NCBI RefSeq assembly: GCF_002582035.1
Contig: NZ_NUQE01000033.1
Coordinates: forward strand, 16,841 to 51,579
Direction of reading: 5' to 3'
From: Bacillus pseudomycoides
GTDB lineage: Bacteria; Bacillota; Bacilli; Bacillales; Bacillaceae_G
DNA: 34,739 nt
A program made the position numbers and the translations under genes. Numbering within the stretch: the first letter of the stretch is position 1; every line of letters begins with the position of its first letter. The notes beneath the pieces were generated by a model. It ran no database searches and was not told the DNA's origin. It was given only the letters and a program-made list of their open reading frames with translations. Positions 12,988 to 20,896 of the stretch are shown here, piece by piece.

Positions 12988-15339
12988 TTGGAAGAAATCA
13001 TTCAAGAAAACATCGATAAATTGTTATCGTTTATGAAAGAAGAAGCATATAAACCGCTTACTGTACAAGAGTTAGAAGAAGCGTTTGGCATTGAAGATGC
13101 AGCGGATTTTAAAGAGTTTGTGAAAGCACTTGTCATTATGGAGGAAAAAGGGCTTGTTGTTCGAACAAGAAGTAACCGCTACGGTCTTCCTGAAAAAATG
13201 AACTTAGTGCGCGGCAAACTAATTGGACATGCCCGTGGGTTTGCATTTGTCGTACCTGAGGAAAAAGGGTTAGATGACATTTTTATTCCGCCAACAGAAT
13301 TAAAGGGTGCACTGCACGGTGATATAGTATTAGCACGTATTAGTTCGGAATCAAGCGGTTCACGCAAGGAAGGGACAATTGTCCGGATTATAGAACGCGG
13401 AACAAAAGAATTAGTTGGTACATATACAGAATCGAAAAATTTTGGATTTGTTCTCCCTGACAATAAGCGATGGGCGAGCGATATTTTCGTTCCAAAAAGT
13501 GCTTCTATGGGTGCAGTAGAAGGGCATAAGGTCGTTGTTAAAATTACGAGTTACCCACAGGATCGTTTAAGTGCAGAAGGAGAAGTTATTCAAATTCTTG
13601 GTCATAAAAACGACCCAGGTGTTGATATTTTATCAGTGATCCATAAGCATAACTTACCGCTTGCGTTTCCGGCAGATGCAATGGAGCATGCGAACAGTGT
13701 ACCAGAAACAATTGATGAGAACGATTTACAAGATCGCCGTGATTTACGAGATCAAACAATTGTTACAATTGATGGTGCGGATGCGAAAGACTTAGATGAT
13801 GCGGTTACAGTAACGAAACTTGAGAATGGGAACTACAAGCTTGGTGTACACATTGCGGATGTAACCCATTATGTTACGGAAGGATCTGCAATTGATCGCG
13901 AAGCAGCTGAACGAGGAACGAGTATTTATCTTGTAGACCGTGTCATTCCGATGATTCCGCATCGTTTGTCTAACGGAATTTGTTCATTAAATCCAAAAGT
14001 AGATCGTTTAACATTATCGTGTGAAATGGAAATTAATGATCAAGGGGAAGTAGTGAGTCATGAAATTTTCCAAAGCGTTATTAAAACAACGGAGCGTATG
14101 ACGTACTCTGATGTGAAGCGCATTTTAGATGATGAAGATGAAGAATTAATGGCGCGTTATGAGCCGTTAGTACCAATGTTCCAAGAGATGGGGAAATTGG
14201 CTGCGATTTTACGTGAAAAGCGTATGCGCCGCGGGGCAATTGATTTTGACTTCAAAGAAGCAAAAGTGCTAGTGGATGAAGAAGGAAAACCGACTGATGT
14301 GATTTTACGTGATCGTTCTGTAGCTGAGAAGTTAATTGAGGAATTTATGCTTGTAGCAAACGAAACAGTCGCTGAGCATTTCCACTGGATGAACGTACCG
14401 TTTATGTACCGTGTTCACGAAGATCCGAAAGAAGATAAATTAGAGCGTTTCTTTGAGTTTATTACAAACTTCGGTTATGCCGTAAAAGGTCGCGGGAACG
14501 AAGTACATCCGCGTGCGCTTCAACAAATTCTTGAAATGGTACAAGGTCAGCCTGAAGAAGTTGTCATTTCGACAGTGATGCTTCGCTCCATGAAGCAAGC
14601 TCGTTATGATGCCGAGAGTATCGGACATTTTGGTTTATCTACAGAGTTTTATACACATTTCACATCACCAATTCGCCGTTATCCAGATTTAATTGTGCAC
14701 AGATTAATTCGCACGTATCTCATTAACGGAAAAGTGGATAATGAAACACAAGCAAAATGGCGTGAAAACTTACCGGATATTGCTGAGCATTCTTCCAACA
14801 TGGAGCGCCGTGCTGTTGAAGCAGAGCGTGAAACGGATGAACTGAAAAAAGCAGAGTACATGCTTGACAAAATTGGTGAAGAATACGATGGAATCATTAG
14901 TTCTGTAACAAACTTCGGTTTATTCGTAGAGCTTCCAAATACAATTGAAGGTCTTGTTCATGTCAGCTATTTAACAGATGATTATTATCGTTATGACGAA
15001 CATCATTTTGCGATGATTGGCGAACGTACAGGAAACGTCTTCCGTATTGGTGATGAAATTACGATTCGCGTTGTGAATGTAAACAAAGATGAGCGTGCGA
15101 TTGACTTTGAAATTGTCGGCATGAAAGGCAACGTGAAACGACAACGAAAAGATCGTCCTGTTGTTATTGAACAACCAAAAGGAACTAGAAGAAAACGTAG
15201 TGACCGTGAAAACAATCGCGGCGGACAAGGAAAAGAATCAAACCGAAATGAAAATGGAAAACGAAATGGTGCTAAAAAGAAAAAGGCATTCTTTGAAAAT
15301 GCACCGAACTTTAAGAAGAAAAAGAGAAAACGTAAGTAA
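12988..15339 (+). CDS. rnr: Ribonuclease R
   Basis: RNase R is a 3'-to-5' hydrolytic exoribonuclease that unwinds structured RNA and degrades defective mRNA released by trans-translation. The 783-aa product has an N-terminal winged helix (about 1-75), cold-shock OB domains (80-230), the RNB catalytic core with [14 protein letters not shown] carrying the metal-binding aspartates (about 255-270), an S1 domain (about 625-710) and a Lys/Arg-rich tail ending KKKKRKRK. The likely start is TTG 12988, with TAAGGAGG 9 bases upstream; TTG 12982 is too close to that site. Gene order rnr-smpB-ssrA groups the trans-translation machinery with the nuclease. Confidence 0.95.
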   Translation: MEEIIQENIDKLLSFMKEEAYKPLTVQELEEAFGIEDAADFKEFVKALVIMEEKGLVVRTRSNRYGLPEKMNLVRGKLIGHARGFAFVVPEEKGLDDIFIPPTELKGALHGDIVLARISSESSGSRKEGTIVRIIERGTKELVGTYTESKNFGFVLPDNKRWASDIFVPKSASMGAVEGHKVVVKITSYPQDRLSAEGEVIQILGHKNDPGVDILSVIHKHNLPLAFPADAMEHANSVPETIDENDLQDRRDLRDQTIVTIDGADAKDLDDAVTVTKLENGNYKLGVHIADVTHYVTEGSAIDREAAERGTSIYLVDRVIPMIPHRLSNGICSLNPKVDRLTLSCEMEINDQGEVVSHEIFQSVIKTTERMTYSDVKRILDDEDEELMARYEPLVPMFQEMGKLAAILREKRMRRGAIDFDFKEAKVLVDEEGKPTDVILRDRSVAEKLIEEFMLVANETVAEHFHWMNVPFMYRVHEDPKEDKLERFFEFITNFGYAVKGRGNEVHPRALQQILEMVQGQPEEVVISTVMLRSMKQARYDAESIGHFGLSTEFYTHFTSPIRRYPDLIVHRLIRTYLINGKVDNETQAKWRENLPDIAEHSSNMERRAVEAERETDELKKAEYMLDKIGEEYDGIISSVTNFGLFVELPNTIEGLVHVSYLTDDYYRYDEHHFAMIGERTGNVFRIGDEITIRVVNVNKDERAIDFEIVGMKGNVKRQRKDRPVVIEQPKGTRRKRSDRENNRGGQGKESNRNENGKRNGAKKKKAFFENAPNFKKKKRKRK

Positions 15340-15367
15340 GAAAGAAGCCATATATGGCTTCTTTCTT
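15338..15367. terminator. Perfect palindrome between rnr and smpB
   Basis: AAGAAAGAAGCCATA is followed directly by its reverse complement: a 30-base perfect palindrome. The following T content is weak (CATATTTTG), so termination may be partial. Confidence 0.6.
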
Positions 15368-15374
15368 CATATTT

Positions 15375-15383
15375 TGCTACAAT
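15375..15383 (+). promoter_or_regulatory. Possible extended -10 promoter of smpB
   Basis: TGCTACAAT is an extended -10 element 30 bases before the smpB start; no good -35 is visible. Confidence 0.4.
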
Positions 15384-15412
15384 GGTAAAAATGAAGGGAG
15401 GCGTCAATCGAG

Positions 15413-15880
15413 ATGCCAAAAGGTCAAGGAAAAGTCATCGCACAAAATAAAAAAGCATATCATGATTATTTTATTGAAGAAACATACGAAGCAGGTCTTG
15501 TCCTTCAAGGAACGGAAATTAAGGCGATTCGCGCAGGTCGTGTAAACTTAAAAGATGCCTTTGCACGTGTGCAAAATGGTGAAGTATGGGTTCATAATAT
15601 GCATATTAGTCCATATGAACAAGGAAATCGTTTTAACCATGATCCGCTTCGTACAAGAAAATTACTTCTTCATAAAAAAGAAATTTTAAAGCTTATTGGG
15701 TATACAAAAGAAACAGGGTATACGCTTGTGCCGCTTAAAATTTATTTAAAAAATGGATTTGCGAAAATGGAACTTGGTTTAGGTAAAGGTAAAAAGCAAT
15801 ATGATAAGCGTCACGATTTAAAAGAGAAAGAAGCAAAGCGCGAAATTGCACGTGCATTCCGTGATCGTCAAAAAGTGTAA
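15413..15880 (+). CDS. smpB: SsrA-binding protein SmpB
   Basis: SmpB binds the tRNA-like domain of tmRNA and delivers it to stalled ribosomes, where its C-terminal tail probes the empty mRNA channel. The 155-aa protein has the OB-fold core ([26 protein letters not shown]), the conserved [17 protein letters not shown] segment and a basic tail ([24 protein letters not shown]). GGGAGGCG precedes ATG 15413. The tmRNA gene it serves begins 128 bases downstream, an arrangement common in Firmicutes. Confidence 0.98.
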   Translation: MPKGQGKVIAQNKKAYHDYFIEETYEAGLVLQGTEIKAIRAGRVNLKDAFARVQNGEVWVHNMHISPYEQGNRFNHDPLRTRKLLLHKKEILKLIGYTKETGYTLVPLKIYLKNGFAKMELGLGKGKKQYDKRHDLKEKEAKREIARAFRDRQKV

Positions 15881-15895
15881 TACAGAAATTTACAA

Positions 15896-15923
15896 TTGCA
15901 AAATGACGAACGTATGCTATAAT
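15896..15923 (+). promoter_or_regulatory. Promoter of ssrA (tmRNA)
   Basis: TTGCAA (15896-15901), 16 bases, then TGC-TATAAT with a consensus extended -10 (TATAAT 15918-15923). The start near 15930 gives a precursor with about 78 extra 5' bases before the mature tmRNA. Confidence 0.82.
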
Positions 15924-16007
15924 AACAAATGTAAGGCCAGTTGAACATTGAAAAACAGCTCAATAGCAGCTATCACGAATATACTTCGTATGCTCCATTT
16001 CTTATAT

Positions 16008-16369
16008 GGGGACGTTACGGATTCGACAGGGGTAGTTCGAGCTTAGGTTGCGAGTCGAGGGGATCGGCCTCGTTAAAACGTCAAAGCCTATAACTGGCAA
16101 ACAACAAAACAACTTCGCTTTAGCTGCTTAATAACAGCTTTTAGCGGTTCGCCCCTCCATTGCCCATGTGGTAGGGTAGCGGACTCACTCTAAGTGGGCT
16201 ACGCCGGAGTTCACCGTCTGAGGACAAAGGAAGAGAACAACCAGACTAGCAATTCGGAAGCCCGTCGATAGGCCGAAGGATTTGCGAAATGCTAATATAT
16301 CGACTACACTCGTAGAAGCTTAAGTGCCGATACTTTTGGACGTGGGTTCGACTCCCACCGTCTCCACCA
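16008..16369 (+). ncRNA. ssrA: Transfer-messenger RNA (tmRNA, SsrA)
   Basis: tmRNA rescues stalled ribosomes and tags the incomplete protein for proteolysis. The 5' end GGGGACGTTACGGATTCGAC and the 3' end GGTTCGACTCCCACCGTC plus TCCACCA form the tRNA-like domain with an encoded CCA. The tag reading frame starts at GGC 16096 and reads GKQQNNFALAA, followed by two TAA codons (16129-16134); with the charged Ala the tag is AGKQQNNFALAA, ending in the ClpXP/ClpAP-recognised ALAA. Length about 362 nt is typical. The mature 5' end implies RNase P processing. Confidence 0.97.
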
Positions 16370-16393
16370 ATACATATTTGGTGGTTTTTTTAT
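16364..16393 (+). terminator. ssrA terminator sharing the tmRNA CCA end
   Basis: The 5' arm CCACCAA (16364-16370) is the tmRNA 3' end itself; it pairs with TTGGTGG (16378-16384), followed by T7. Formation of the hairpin competes with acceptor-stem folding. Confidence 0.85.
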
Positions 16394-16405
16394 TTTGTAT
16401 GATAT

Positions 16406-16450
16406 GAACCATAACTTTGCCGTTTCGGCAAGGTTATGGTTCTTTTTATT
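16406..16450 (+). terminator. Second, back-up terminator downstream of ssrA
   Basis: GAACCATAAC-T-TTGCCG and CGGCAA-G-GTTATGGTTC pair around TTT with one U-G, then CTTTTTATTT. Confidence 0.85.
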
Positions 16451-16499
16451 TGTTAGCTTGATGGCGATGGGGCGGAATCCCAATATGGACTATTGGGGA

Positions 16500-16619
16500 T
16501 TATTGTAGTATCTCTTCTTTAGGTTTGGTAAAAAAGAAGATAAAAATAATTAAAGGAAGAGCTAGAAGAAAGACGCCATTTGTAGATGGCGTAATAGCAG
16601 GAATATCGGTTAAAGCCAT
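16500..16619 (-). CDS. 39-aa single-pass membrane peptide, hypothetical
   Basis: This short frame encodes a 39-residue peptide: a polar N-terminus (MALTDIPAITPSTN), one very hydrophobic helix (residues 15-30, GVFLLALPLIIFIFFF) and a charged C-terminus (TKPKEEILQ). AAAGGA is 9 bases before the ATG, and the start lies 4 bases after the stop of the 150-aa gene upstream on the same strand, so the two look co-transcribed. A hairpin (16477-16500) follows the stop. I do not recognise a family; it could be a small regulator, toxin-like peptide or partner of the upstream protein. Confidence 0.6.
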   Translation of the reverse strand: MALTDIPAITPSTNGVFLLALPLIIFIFFFTKPKEEILQ

Positions 16620-16623
16620 ATCA

Positions 16624-17076
16624 TCATTCCTTTGTAAGTGTTTTTAATAAATTAGGATTAACATCAAAATGTTCGGACACAACCTTTTGAAAGAAAGTAT
16701 AATCTCTTTTTAAGTAAGGAAGAGTAGGTTCAAGTTTAGGAACACCAAAAATGGGTCCACTAACATTAATGGTAAATCTGCCAGGTGCAATAAAGCTACC
16801 CGTAACACCAATGTCATCATTGAGTAATAAAACGGCGAGGATAACGTCTATTACATCAATAATCACATTCGTAGTTTGTTTTTCAAATTTACCTTCGATT
16901 CGGCTTTCCCCTGTTAATGGTCCTCCTAATGAAACGCGAAACCCTCCTGGTGTCACAAAAACTCCTATAATGGTGATTTGTCCAGTTAACAATAGTGCGA
17001 CTGTCACAATATTGAGATCGCGTTGGATAGACCGTATGATTTGTATATCTTTTATAATTTCAATGTTTTTTTTCAA
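16624..17076 (-). CDS. Hypothetical protein with an internal duplication
   Basis: I do not recognise the family. The 150-aa product has a short N-terminal helix (KKNIEIIKDIQIIRSIQRDL) and then two similar units: LLLTGQITIIGVFVTPGGFR with SLGGPLTG, and LLLNDDIGVTGSFIAPGRFT with VSGPIFG. The shared pattern is LLL-x3-I-x-(V/I)-x-G-x-F-x-x-PG-x-F, then GP. The start is inferred as TTG 17076 because GAGGGTG sits 8 bases upstream; a longer in-frame reading from 17190 has no ribosome site. The 39-aa membrane peptide follows 4 bases after the stop. Function is unknown; hydrophobicity suggests membrane contact or a beta-rich assembly. Confidence 0.65.
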   Translation of the reverse strand: MKKNIEIIKDIQIIRSIQRDLNIVTVALLLTGQITIIGVFVTPGGFRVSLGGPLTGESRIEGKFEKQTTNVIIDVIDVILAVLLLNDDIGVTGSFIAPGRFTINVSGPIFGVPKLEPTLPYLKRDYTFFQKVVSEHFDVNPNLLKTLTKE

Positions 17077-17254
17077 TATTGTCACACCCTCTAGATACAT
17101 ACTATTCTGAGCGATGTTAAATGTGAGGAAGGATAAGTATGAAATATGGGAAGTTATGTAGTAGTGAATCAAATTACCTTCAATAGACACATTAATTATA
17201 AAAATAAATAATATAACTTTATGAATAGATGTGAATTAGGCCTCTATTTATTAT

Positions 17255-17282
17255 AACCCGCCGTCGGCGGGTTGTTTTGTTT
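17255..17282 (+). terminator. GC-rich hairpin between unknown gene and tetR
   Basis: AACCCGCC and GGCGGGTT form an 8-bp stem with a 3-base loop, followed by GTTTTGTTT. It could end minus-strand tetR transcripts or plus-strand read-through; direction is unsure. Confidence 0.55.
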
Positions 17283-17437
17283 ATCCCACACTAACGGGCA
17301 GTAAGACTCCCACCTCAAGATTTAGAAAAAGCAAAGAAGCTAGGTGGGAGATAACTGCCCTTAAGAGCCCGATTGGTTCAACTAATAATCAGTGGGGGAT
17401 GAAGAAAGCCCTCACTGATGGAAGTTTCACTTTATAT
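17280..17437 (+). repeat. bcr1-like repeat, copy C (full length)
   Basis: This 158-bp copy begins TTTATCCC and ends CACTTTATAT; both ends carry TTTAT, recalled as the bcr1 target motif. Internal complementary blocks (CCCACCTCAAG / TAGGTGGGAG, CGGGCAGT / AACTGCCC, CAGTGGGGG / CCCTCACTG) predict a folded RNA. It lies directly after the hairpin at 17255 and 35 bases from the tetR stop. Confidence 0.82.
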
Positions 17438-17472
17438 TAATCATCTTTTGTAGTATATCGAAGTTCTTATAA

Positions 17473-18024
17473 CTAAAAATTTCTATCTAGTAACATCCCC
17501 AGTTGTTCTGCTACAACTTCAGGTGGATCAGGAAGTCCTTTCATGAAATAAGTTTCCACTACCCCTACGATAGCTGACCCAAAGAAGGTAAGAATCATGT
17601 CTTCACTGAACCCTTTGTTTATCCCTTCTATAATATTTACGTCATCCTTTATTTGTTCGATGATGTATTCAAAGAAGTGTTTACGAAACGCGAAAGAGCC
17701 TTTCCCTATTAACATTGTCGAAAAAAAGAAATAATGCTGTTCCATGTTTTGAAACCAAGCAATACAAGCTTCTCTAAAGCTTAGCTCAGAGAGGGAGACA
17801 CATAATGTTTTAAGGTCCTGGATATGTTCTTCAATGAGTTTATCCAATAAATCAAATTTATCGAGGTAATGAAGGTAGAACGTTCTATTCCCCACATTTG
17901 CCCTATTGCAAATATCCTTTACTGTAATTTTATCAAAGTCTTTTTCTGCCATGAGTTCGATAAAAGCGTTTTTTATGGCTTCTTTGGATTTAAGTATCCT
18001 TCTATCGACTTTAACCATTGTCAT
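17473..18024 (-). CDS. TetR/AcrR family transcriptional repressor
   Basis: The 183-aa protein has an N-terminal TetR DNA-binding domain (about 10-60: RRILKSKEAIKNAFIELMAEKDFDKITVKDIC then NRANVGNRTFYLHYLDKFDLLDKL) and a helical ligand domain with FGSAIVGVVETYF and a C-terminal dimer helix. I place the start at ATG 18024, followed by a second ATG at 18018; GGTGA is upstream and a longer TTG start (18063) would run into the palindrome. A 42-bp palindrome between it and the divergent reductase remnant is the probable operator. The ligand is unknown. Confidence 0.88.
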   Translation of the reverse strand: MTMVKVDRRILKSKEAIKNAFIELMAEKDFDKITVKDICNRANVGNRTFYLHYLDKFDLLDKLIEEHIQDLKTLCVSLSELSFREACIAWFQNMEQHYFFFSTMLIGKGSFAFRKHFFEYIIEQIKDDVNIIEGINKGFSEDMILTFFGSAIVGVVETYFMKGLPDPPEVVAEQLGMLLDRNF

Positions 18025-18056
18025 AGTCACCAAACTTTCTTGGAAATTAATGCGCG

Positions 18057-18098
18057 ATTTCAATGAATTCGTGCATTAATGCGTGAATTCATTGAAAT
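18057..18098. promoter_or_regulatory. Large palindrome, probable TetR operator
   Basis: A 42-bp inverted repeat centred at 18077/18078 has only two mismatched pairs; arms carry TTTCAATGAATTC and the core is GCATTAATGC. A further half-site CGTGCATTA occurs at 18161-18169, and CGCGCATTAA on the minus strand near 18047-18056. It lies just upstream of the tetR start. Confidence 0.65.
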
Positions 18099-18210
18099 TG
18101 ATGTTTGAAAACATCCTGTTTTCCTTTTATATTATACACATAGGAGAAATAATACATCAACGTGCATTATTTCTTTCTCGTTTCATTTAACTACCTGTCT
18201 CTTAATAAAA

Positions 18211-18444
18211 ATTGAGGCTTCAGATCTCGACTATACAGTATTAAGACCTGCATGGCTAACTGATAATGACGAGATTGATTATGAGATTACCGAAAAAGGT
18301 GAGGCATTTAAAGGAACAGGAGTATCACGTAAGAGTGTTGCGTCCTTAGTCGTTAAATTAGTTGAGTCATCAGATTTCCAAGTCCGCGGGAATTTAGGAG
18401 TAAACAAACCAAATACCGATGGCGATAAACCAGCCTTTTATTGA
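18211..18444 (+). pseudogene. 3' remnant of an NAD(P)H-binding SDR oxidoreductase
   Basis: The frame 18211-18444 reads IEASDLDYTVLRPAWLTDND, then VSRKSVASLVVKLVE and ends GDKPAFY: the C-terminal half of an atypical SDR (NAD(P)H-binding, YwnB/YhfK-like). No Rossmann motif or start is present upstream, where only a TATTAT-like box and an AGGAG-like site (18142-18146) remain. The gene appears 5'-truncated. It was probably the divergent target of the adjacent TetR regulator. Confidence 0.75.
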
Positions 18445-18465
18445 GTATATAAAGAAGATAATAGA

Positions 18466-18505
18466 AGAATAGCCGAGTTTCCTAAGGGGGGGAATCGGCT
18501 ATTCT
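18466..18505. other. 11-bp inverted repeat before the reductase gene
   Basis: AGAATAGCCGA and TCGGCTATTCT are perfectly complementary across an 18-base loop containing a G7 tract. There is no T run after it, so a regulatory or imperfect terminator role is possible. Confidence 0.45.
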
Positions 18506-18522
18506 AGATAGGAGTAATGTTA

Positions 18523-19191
18523 ATGAAAATAATAATTTTTGGGGCCACAGGTATGGTTGGTCAAAGTGTATTACGTGAAAGCTTATTAAATAGTGAAGTT
18601 CAAGAAATTGTAACCATTGGTAGAAAACGTACGAATCAGCGGCATGAAAAACTACAAGAAATTGAGCTTGGAAATGTGGCCGATTTGTCGTCTATCGAAC
18701 ATAAAATAATAGGGTTTGATGCGTGCTTCTTTTGTCTAGGTATTTCTTCTCAGGGGATGAAAGAAGATGAATATACAAGAGTTACGTACGATTTAACGTT
18801 ATCCGCCGCAAAAACGCTGGCCAAATTGAATCCGAAAATGACATTCATTTATGTGTCTGGCAGCGGGACAGACAGTACAGAAGAAGGACGCGTGATGTGG
18901 GCTAGAGTGAAGGGACGGACAGAGAATGATCTATTACGTCTACCTTTTAAAGCTTCTTATATGTTTCGTCCAGGATTGATTATTCCGATGCATGGAGTGA
19001 AATCAAAAACAAAATTGTACCAAGTGATGTATGTTATAATGAAACCTTTGTATCCTCTACTTAAGAAGTCCAGTAGCGTTATAACCTCTGAACAATTGGG
19101 AAGAGCTATGATACAAGTAGCAAAAGACGGACATTCTCATCCAATCATTGAAAGCTCAGAACTAAAGAAAATAGGTATGCGAACCTCCTAA
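18523..19191 (+). CDS. NAD(P)-binding atypical SDR oxidoreductase
   Basis: The 222-aa protein is an atypical short-chain dehydrogenase with N-terminal GATGMVGQSV (residues 8-17), IVTIGRK (about 31-37), FFCLGIS in the fourth strand and FIYVSGSG (about 111-118), followed by AR-x-KGRTENDL; a typical YxxxK is not obvious. Similar proteins are called NAD-dependent epimerase or HIM1/TIP30-like. The ATG at 18523 is preferred, with AGGAG 8 bases upstream; ATG 18517 is too close. It lies beyond the decayed SDR and may also be TetR-controlled. Substrate is unknown. Confidence 0.85.
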   Translation: MKIIIFGATGMVGQSVLRESLLNSEVQEIVTIGRKRTNQRHEKLQEIELGNVADLSSIEHKIIGFDACFFCLGISSQGMKEDEYTRVTYDLTLSAAKTLAKLNPKMTFIYVSGSGTDSTEEGRVMWARVKGRTENDLLRLPFKASYMFRPGLIIPMHGVKSKTKLYQVMYVIMKPLYPLLKKSSSVITSEQLGRAMIQVAKDGHSHPIIESSELKKIGMRTS

Positions 19192-19240
19192 AACAAATAT
19201 AGTCACTTAGTTTAAGGAATAAATCACATCTTTCTATATG

Positions 19241-19310
19241 TAAATTTAAAGGAAGCATAACTTTGCATAAAATGCAGGTTTATGCTTCCTTTAAATTTAT
19301 CTTTATTATT
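19241..19310. terminator. Long bidirectional hairpin between convergent genes
   Basis: A perfect 20-bp stem (19241-19260 with 19280-19299; core AAAGGAAGCATAA) encloses an inner TGCAT/ATGCA stem and is followed by TATCTTTATTATT. It lies between the reductase (+) and the 63-aa gene (-). Confidence 0.88.
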
Positions 19311-19351
19311 ACAGAAAAATTGGCTTAGTGAACCATCAATGTTATTCGTTC

Positions 19352-19543
19352 TTACAATCTGTTTTTTCTAAGTAAGGAAAGCCCTGTAAGAGAAGCTCCA
19401 AATGTAATTACAATTCCAACAGCAAGGATTCCAAAGGACACAGTAGTGTTAGGAATCAACTTAGCACAAGCCGATAAGAGTGCCCCGAAAGTTCCTAACC
19501 AGACTAAACCTATCAGATTCGTCCAACCTGTTTTTTTTCTCAT
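19352..19543 (-). CDS. Small two-helix membrane protein, hypothetical
   Basis: The 63-aa product has a basic N-terminus (MRKKTGW), two membrane helices (about 9-26 and 36-54) and a basic C-terminus (LRKNRL), so both ends are probably cytoplasmic. AGGTGA lies about 8 bases before the ATG. I do not recognise the family. It converges on the reductase gene with a shared hairpin. Confidence 0.7.
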   Translation of the reverse strand: MRKKTGWTNLIGLVWLGTFGALLSACAKLIPNTTVSFGILAVGIVITFGASLTGLSLLRKNRL

Positions 19544-19780
19544 GACTCATTCACCTTCCTTTTCCTGATTGTACCATCCGGAAGAAGCACTGTGTTGTAT
19601 AATTTTGGATGTATATTCCATACATGTAAGGTCTATGTGGCATCTCATTATCGGTAGTTCTCCTTGCCAAAATCCTCATTGTATCAACGTATAGAGAATT
19701 GAAGCAGCTCCTTTTTTTATGAATAGAAAAGTGATAGACTTACCATTGACTATGTCATTAAATGAAGAAAGGACCGTCGC

Positions 19781-20143
19781 ATGATTGCATTTTTACTTAC
19801 TTTCAGCCGAATGATAAAAGCTTTTTTTATGGCTTGGAAAGATAAAGAATTCCAAGTGTTATTTGTATTAACGGTTTTAACGCTTTCAATAGGAACTATT
19901 TTTTATAGTAAGATAGAAGGCATGCGTGTGATAGATGCTTTATATTTTAGTGTTGTCACATTAACGACAGTTGGGTATGGAGATTTTAGTCCACAAACGG
20001 ATTTCGGGAAGATTTTTACTATTTTTTATATTTTTGTAGGAATTGGTTTAATAGCTGGTTTTATTCGTAAGATAGCAATAAGTATTCAATCATCAAATAT
20101 AGTATCATCGGAAAAAAAGAAAAAAAGCAACTATGATATGTAA
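19781..20143 (+). CDS. Two-helix potassium channel subunit
   Basis: The 120-aa protein has an outer helix (about 24-43), a pore loop with the selectivity filter TVGYGDF (63-69) and an inner helix (about 77-95, ending in a charged tail KKKKSNYDM). This is the minimal KcsA/Ion_trans_2 pore with no RCK regulatory domain and no voltage sensor; the short amphipathic N-terminus may sit at the membrane face. It would form a tetramer. AAAGGA precedes ATG 19781 by about 9 bases. No second channel or RCK gene is adjacent. Confidence 0.88.
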   Translation: MIAFLLTFSRMIKAFFMAWKDKEFQVLFVLTVLTLSIGTIFYSKIEGMRVIDALYFSVVTLTTVGYGDFSPQTDFGKIFTIFYIFVGIGLIAGFIRKIAISIQSSNIVSSEKKKKSNYDM

Positions 20144-20157
20144 CTGGTTGCTTTTAT
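20124..20157 (+). terminator. Terminator overlapping the K+ channel stop
   Basis: AAAAGCAAC and GTTGCTTTT form a 9-bp stem around the stop codon region; the T run merges with the TTTAT of the next bcr1 copy. Confidence 0.7.
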
Positions 20158-20264
20158 CCTGCTATTCGCGGGCAGTAAGACTCATATCTCAAGATTTAGA
20201 GGCAACGGCAGAAGATAGGTGGGGGACAAAGAAAACCCACACTGATGGAAGTTTCACTTTATAT
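20153..20264 (+). repeat. bcr1-like repeat, copy D (internally deleted)
   Basis: It begins TTTATCCTGCTATTCGCGGG and ends CACTTTATAT, but has lost about 45 bp between GGTGGG and the GGGACAAAGAAAACCC block, a deletion resembling that of copy A. TTTAT is present at both ends. Confidence 0.78.
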
Positions 20265-20461
20265 AAAGGGAAAGAAAAGGATAGATGCAAGCAGTTACAT
20301 ACTGCCTGTTCTATCCTTTTTTTAATAATAACCCAACACGTATGAAAAATATTCTATTTTAGGGAATGCTAATACAAGCTGTGTTAGCGATTATCTGTGC
20401 TCAATATATAATTTACAAATTAGAGAAAAACAGTACATAAAACAAACAGGAGGAAGGTAAC

Positions 20462-20620
20462 ATGCATGAAATCATAATGTCAACTTTCGCAGGATTAATC
20501 GTAGGAATCATATTTACTCTACTAAAACTCCCGATTCCTGCACCCCCGGTTTTCTCAGCAATCATGGGAATCATTGGTGTATGGGGTGGAATGAAGTTAG
20601 TTCAATTTTTTTTAGGTTAA
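20462..20620 (+). CDS. XapX domain-containing small membrane protein
   Basis: The 52-aa product has two hydrophobic helices (MSTFAGLIVGIIFTLL and VFSAIMGIIGVWGGMKLV) linked by KLPIPAPP, the hallmark LPIPAP of XapX (DUF1427) proteins, whose function is unknown. AGGAGGAAGG immediately upstream is an excellent ribosome site. XapX genes usually sit in operons; here upstream is only a 24-codon fragment (20366-20440, MLIQAVLAIICAQYIIYKLE) and downstream a good AGGAGG (20625-20630) with no start codon, so neighbours appear to be decayed. Confidence 0.85.
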   Translation: MHEIIMSTFAGLIVGIIFTLLKLPIPAPPVFSAIMGIIGVWGGMKLVQFFLG

Positions 20621-20708
20621 GTTAGGAGGTAAAATCAATACTCGTATGTTCAAGAACTTATTGGATTCATGAAGATGGCAGCCTTGGTTAATATAAATAA
20701 TTTGCTAA

Positions 20709-20744
20709 TGCCTTTGACAAATTACTGTCAGAGGTGTTTTTTCT
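20709..20744 (+). terminator. Terminator downstream of the xapX locus
   Basis: CCTTTGACA and TGTCAGAGG pair (one G-T) around a 6-base loop, followed by TGTTTTTTC. Confidence 0.8.
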
Positions 20745-20817
20745 ATGTACAGAGATTTTTGTGAATGTCTCTTCTTCTTTATTATTTATTCTATTGAACC
20801 GAGTACGAAAAAATTAC

Positions 20818-20843
20818 AAAAGAGACCCTAAAGAGTCTCTTTT
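20818..20843. terminator. Terminator near the end of the 143-aa gene
   Basis: AAAAGAGAC and GTCTCTTTT form a 9-bp stem with loop CCTAAAGA; A and T runs on both sides allow bidirectional use. Confidence 0.75.
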
Positions 20844-20896
20844 ATCTACATAATCACTAATATCGGTAGTGAAATGGATATTTTTTTTCGCTGCTA

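Larger units (their letters stand above)
20621..20896. other. Gene-free stretch with decayed sequence and terminators
   Basis: It holds a TAGGAGG ribosome-like site (20624-20630) with only a short frame (ILVCSRTYWIHEDGSLG) from a non-ATG codon, suggesting a lost gene, followed by two terminators. I see no intact gene. Confidence 0.5.

Noticed and set aside
16751-17110. 119-codon plus-strand frame
   Set aside because: It is the antisense shadow of the duplicated hypothetical gene, which has a better start context on the minus strand.
20133-20345. 70-codon plus-strand frame after the K+ channel
   Set aside because: It is made largely of bcr1 copy D and overlaps the channel's terminator.
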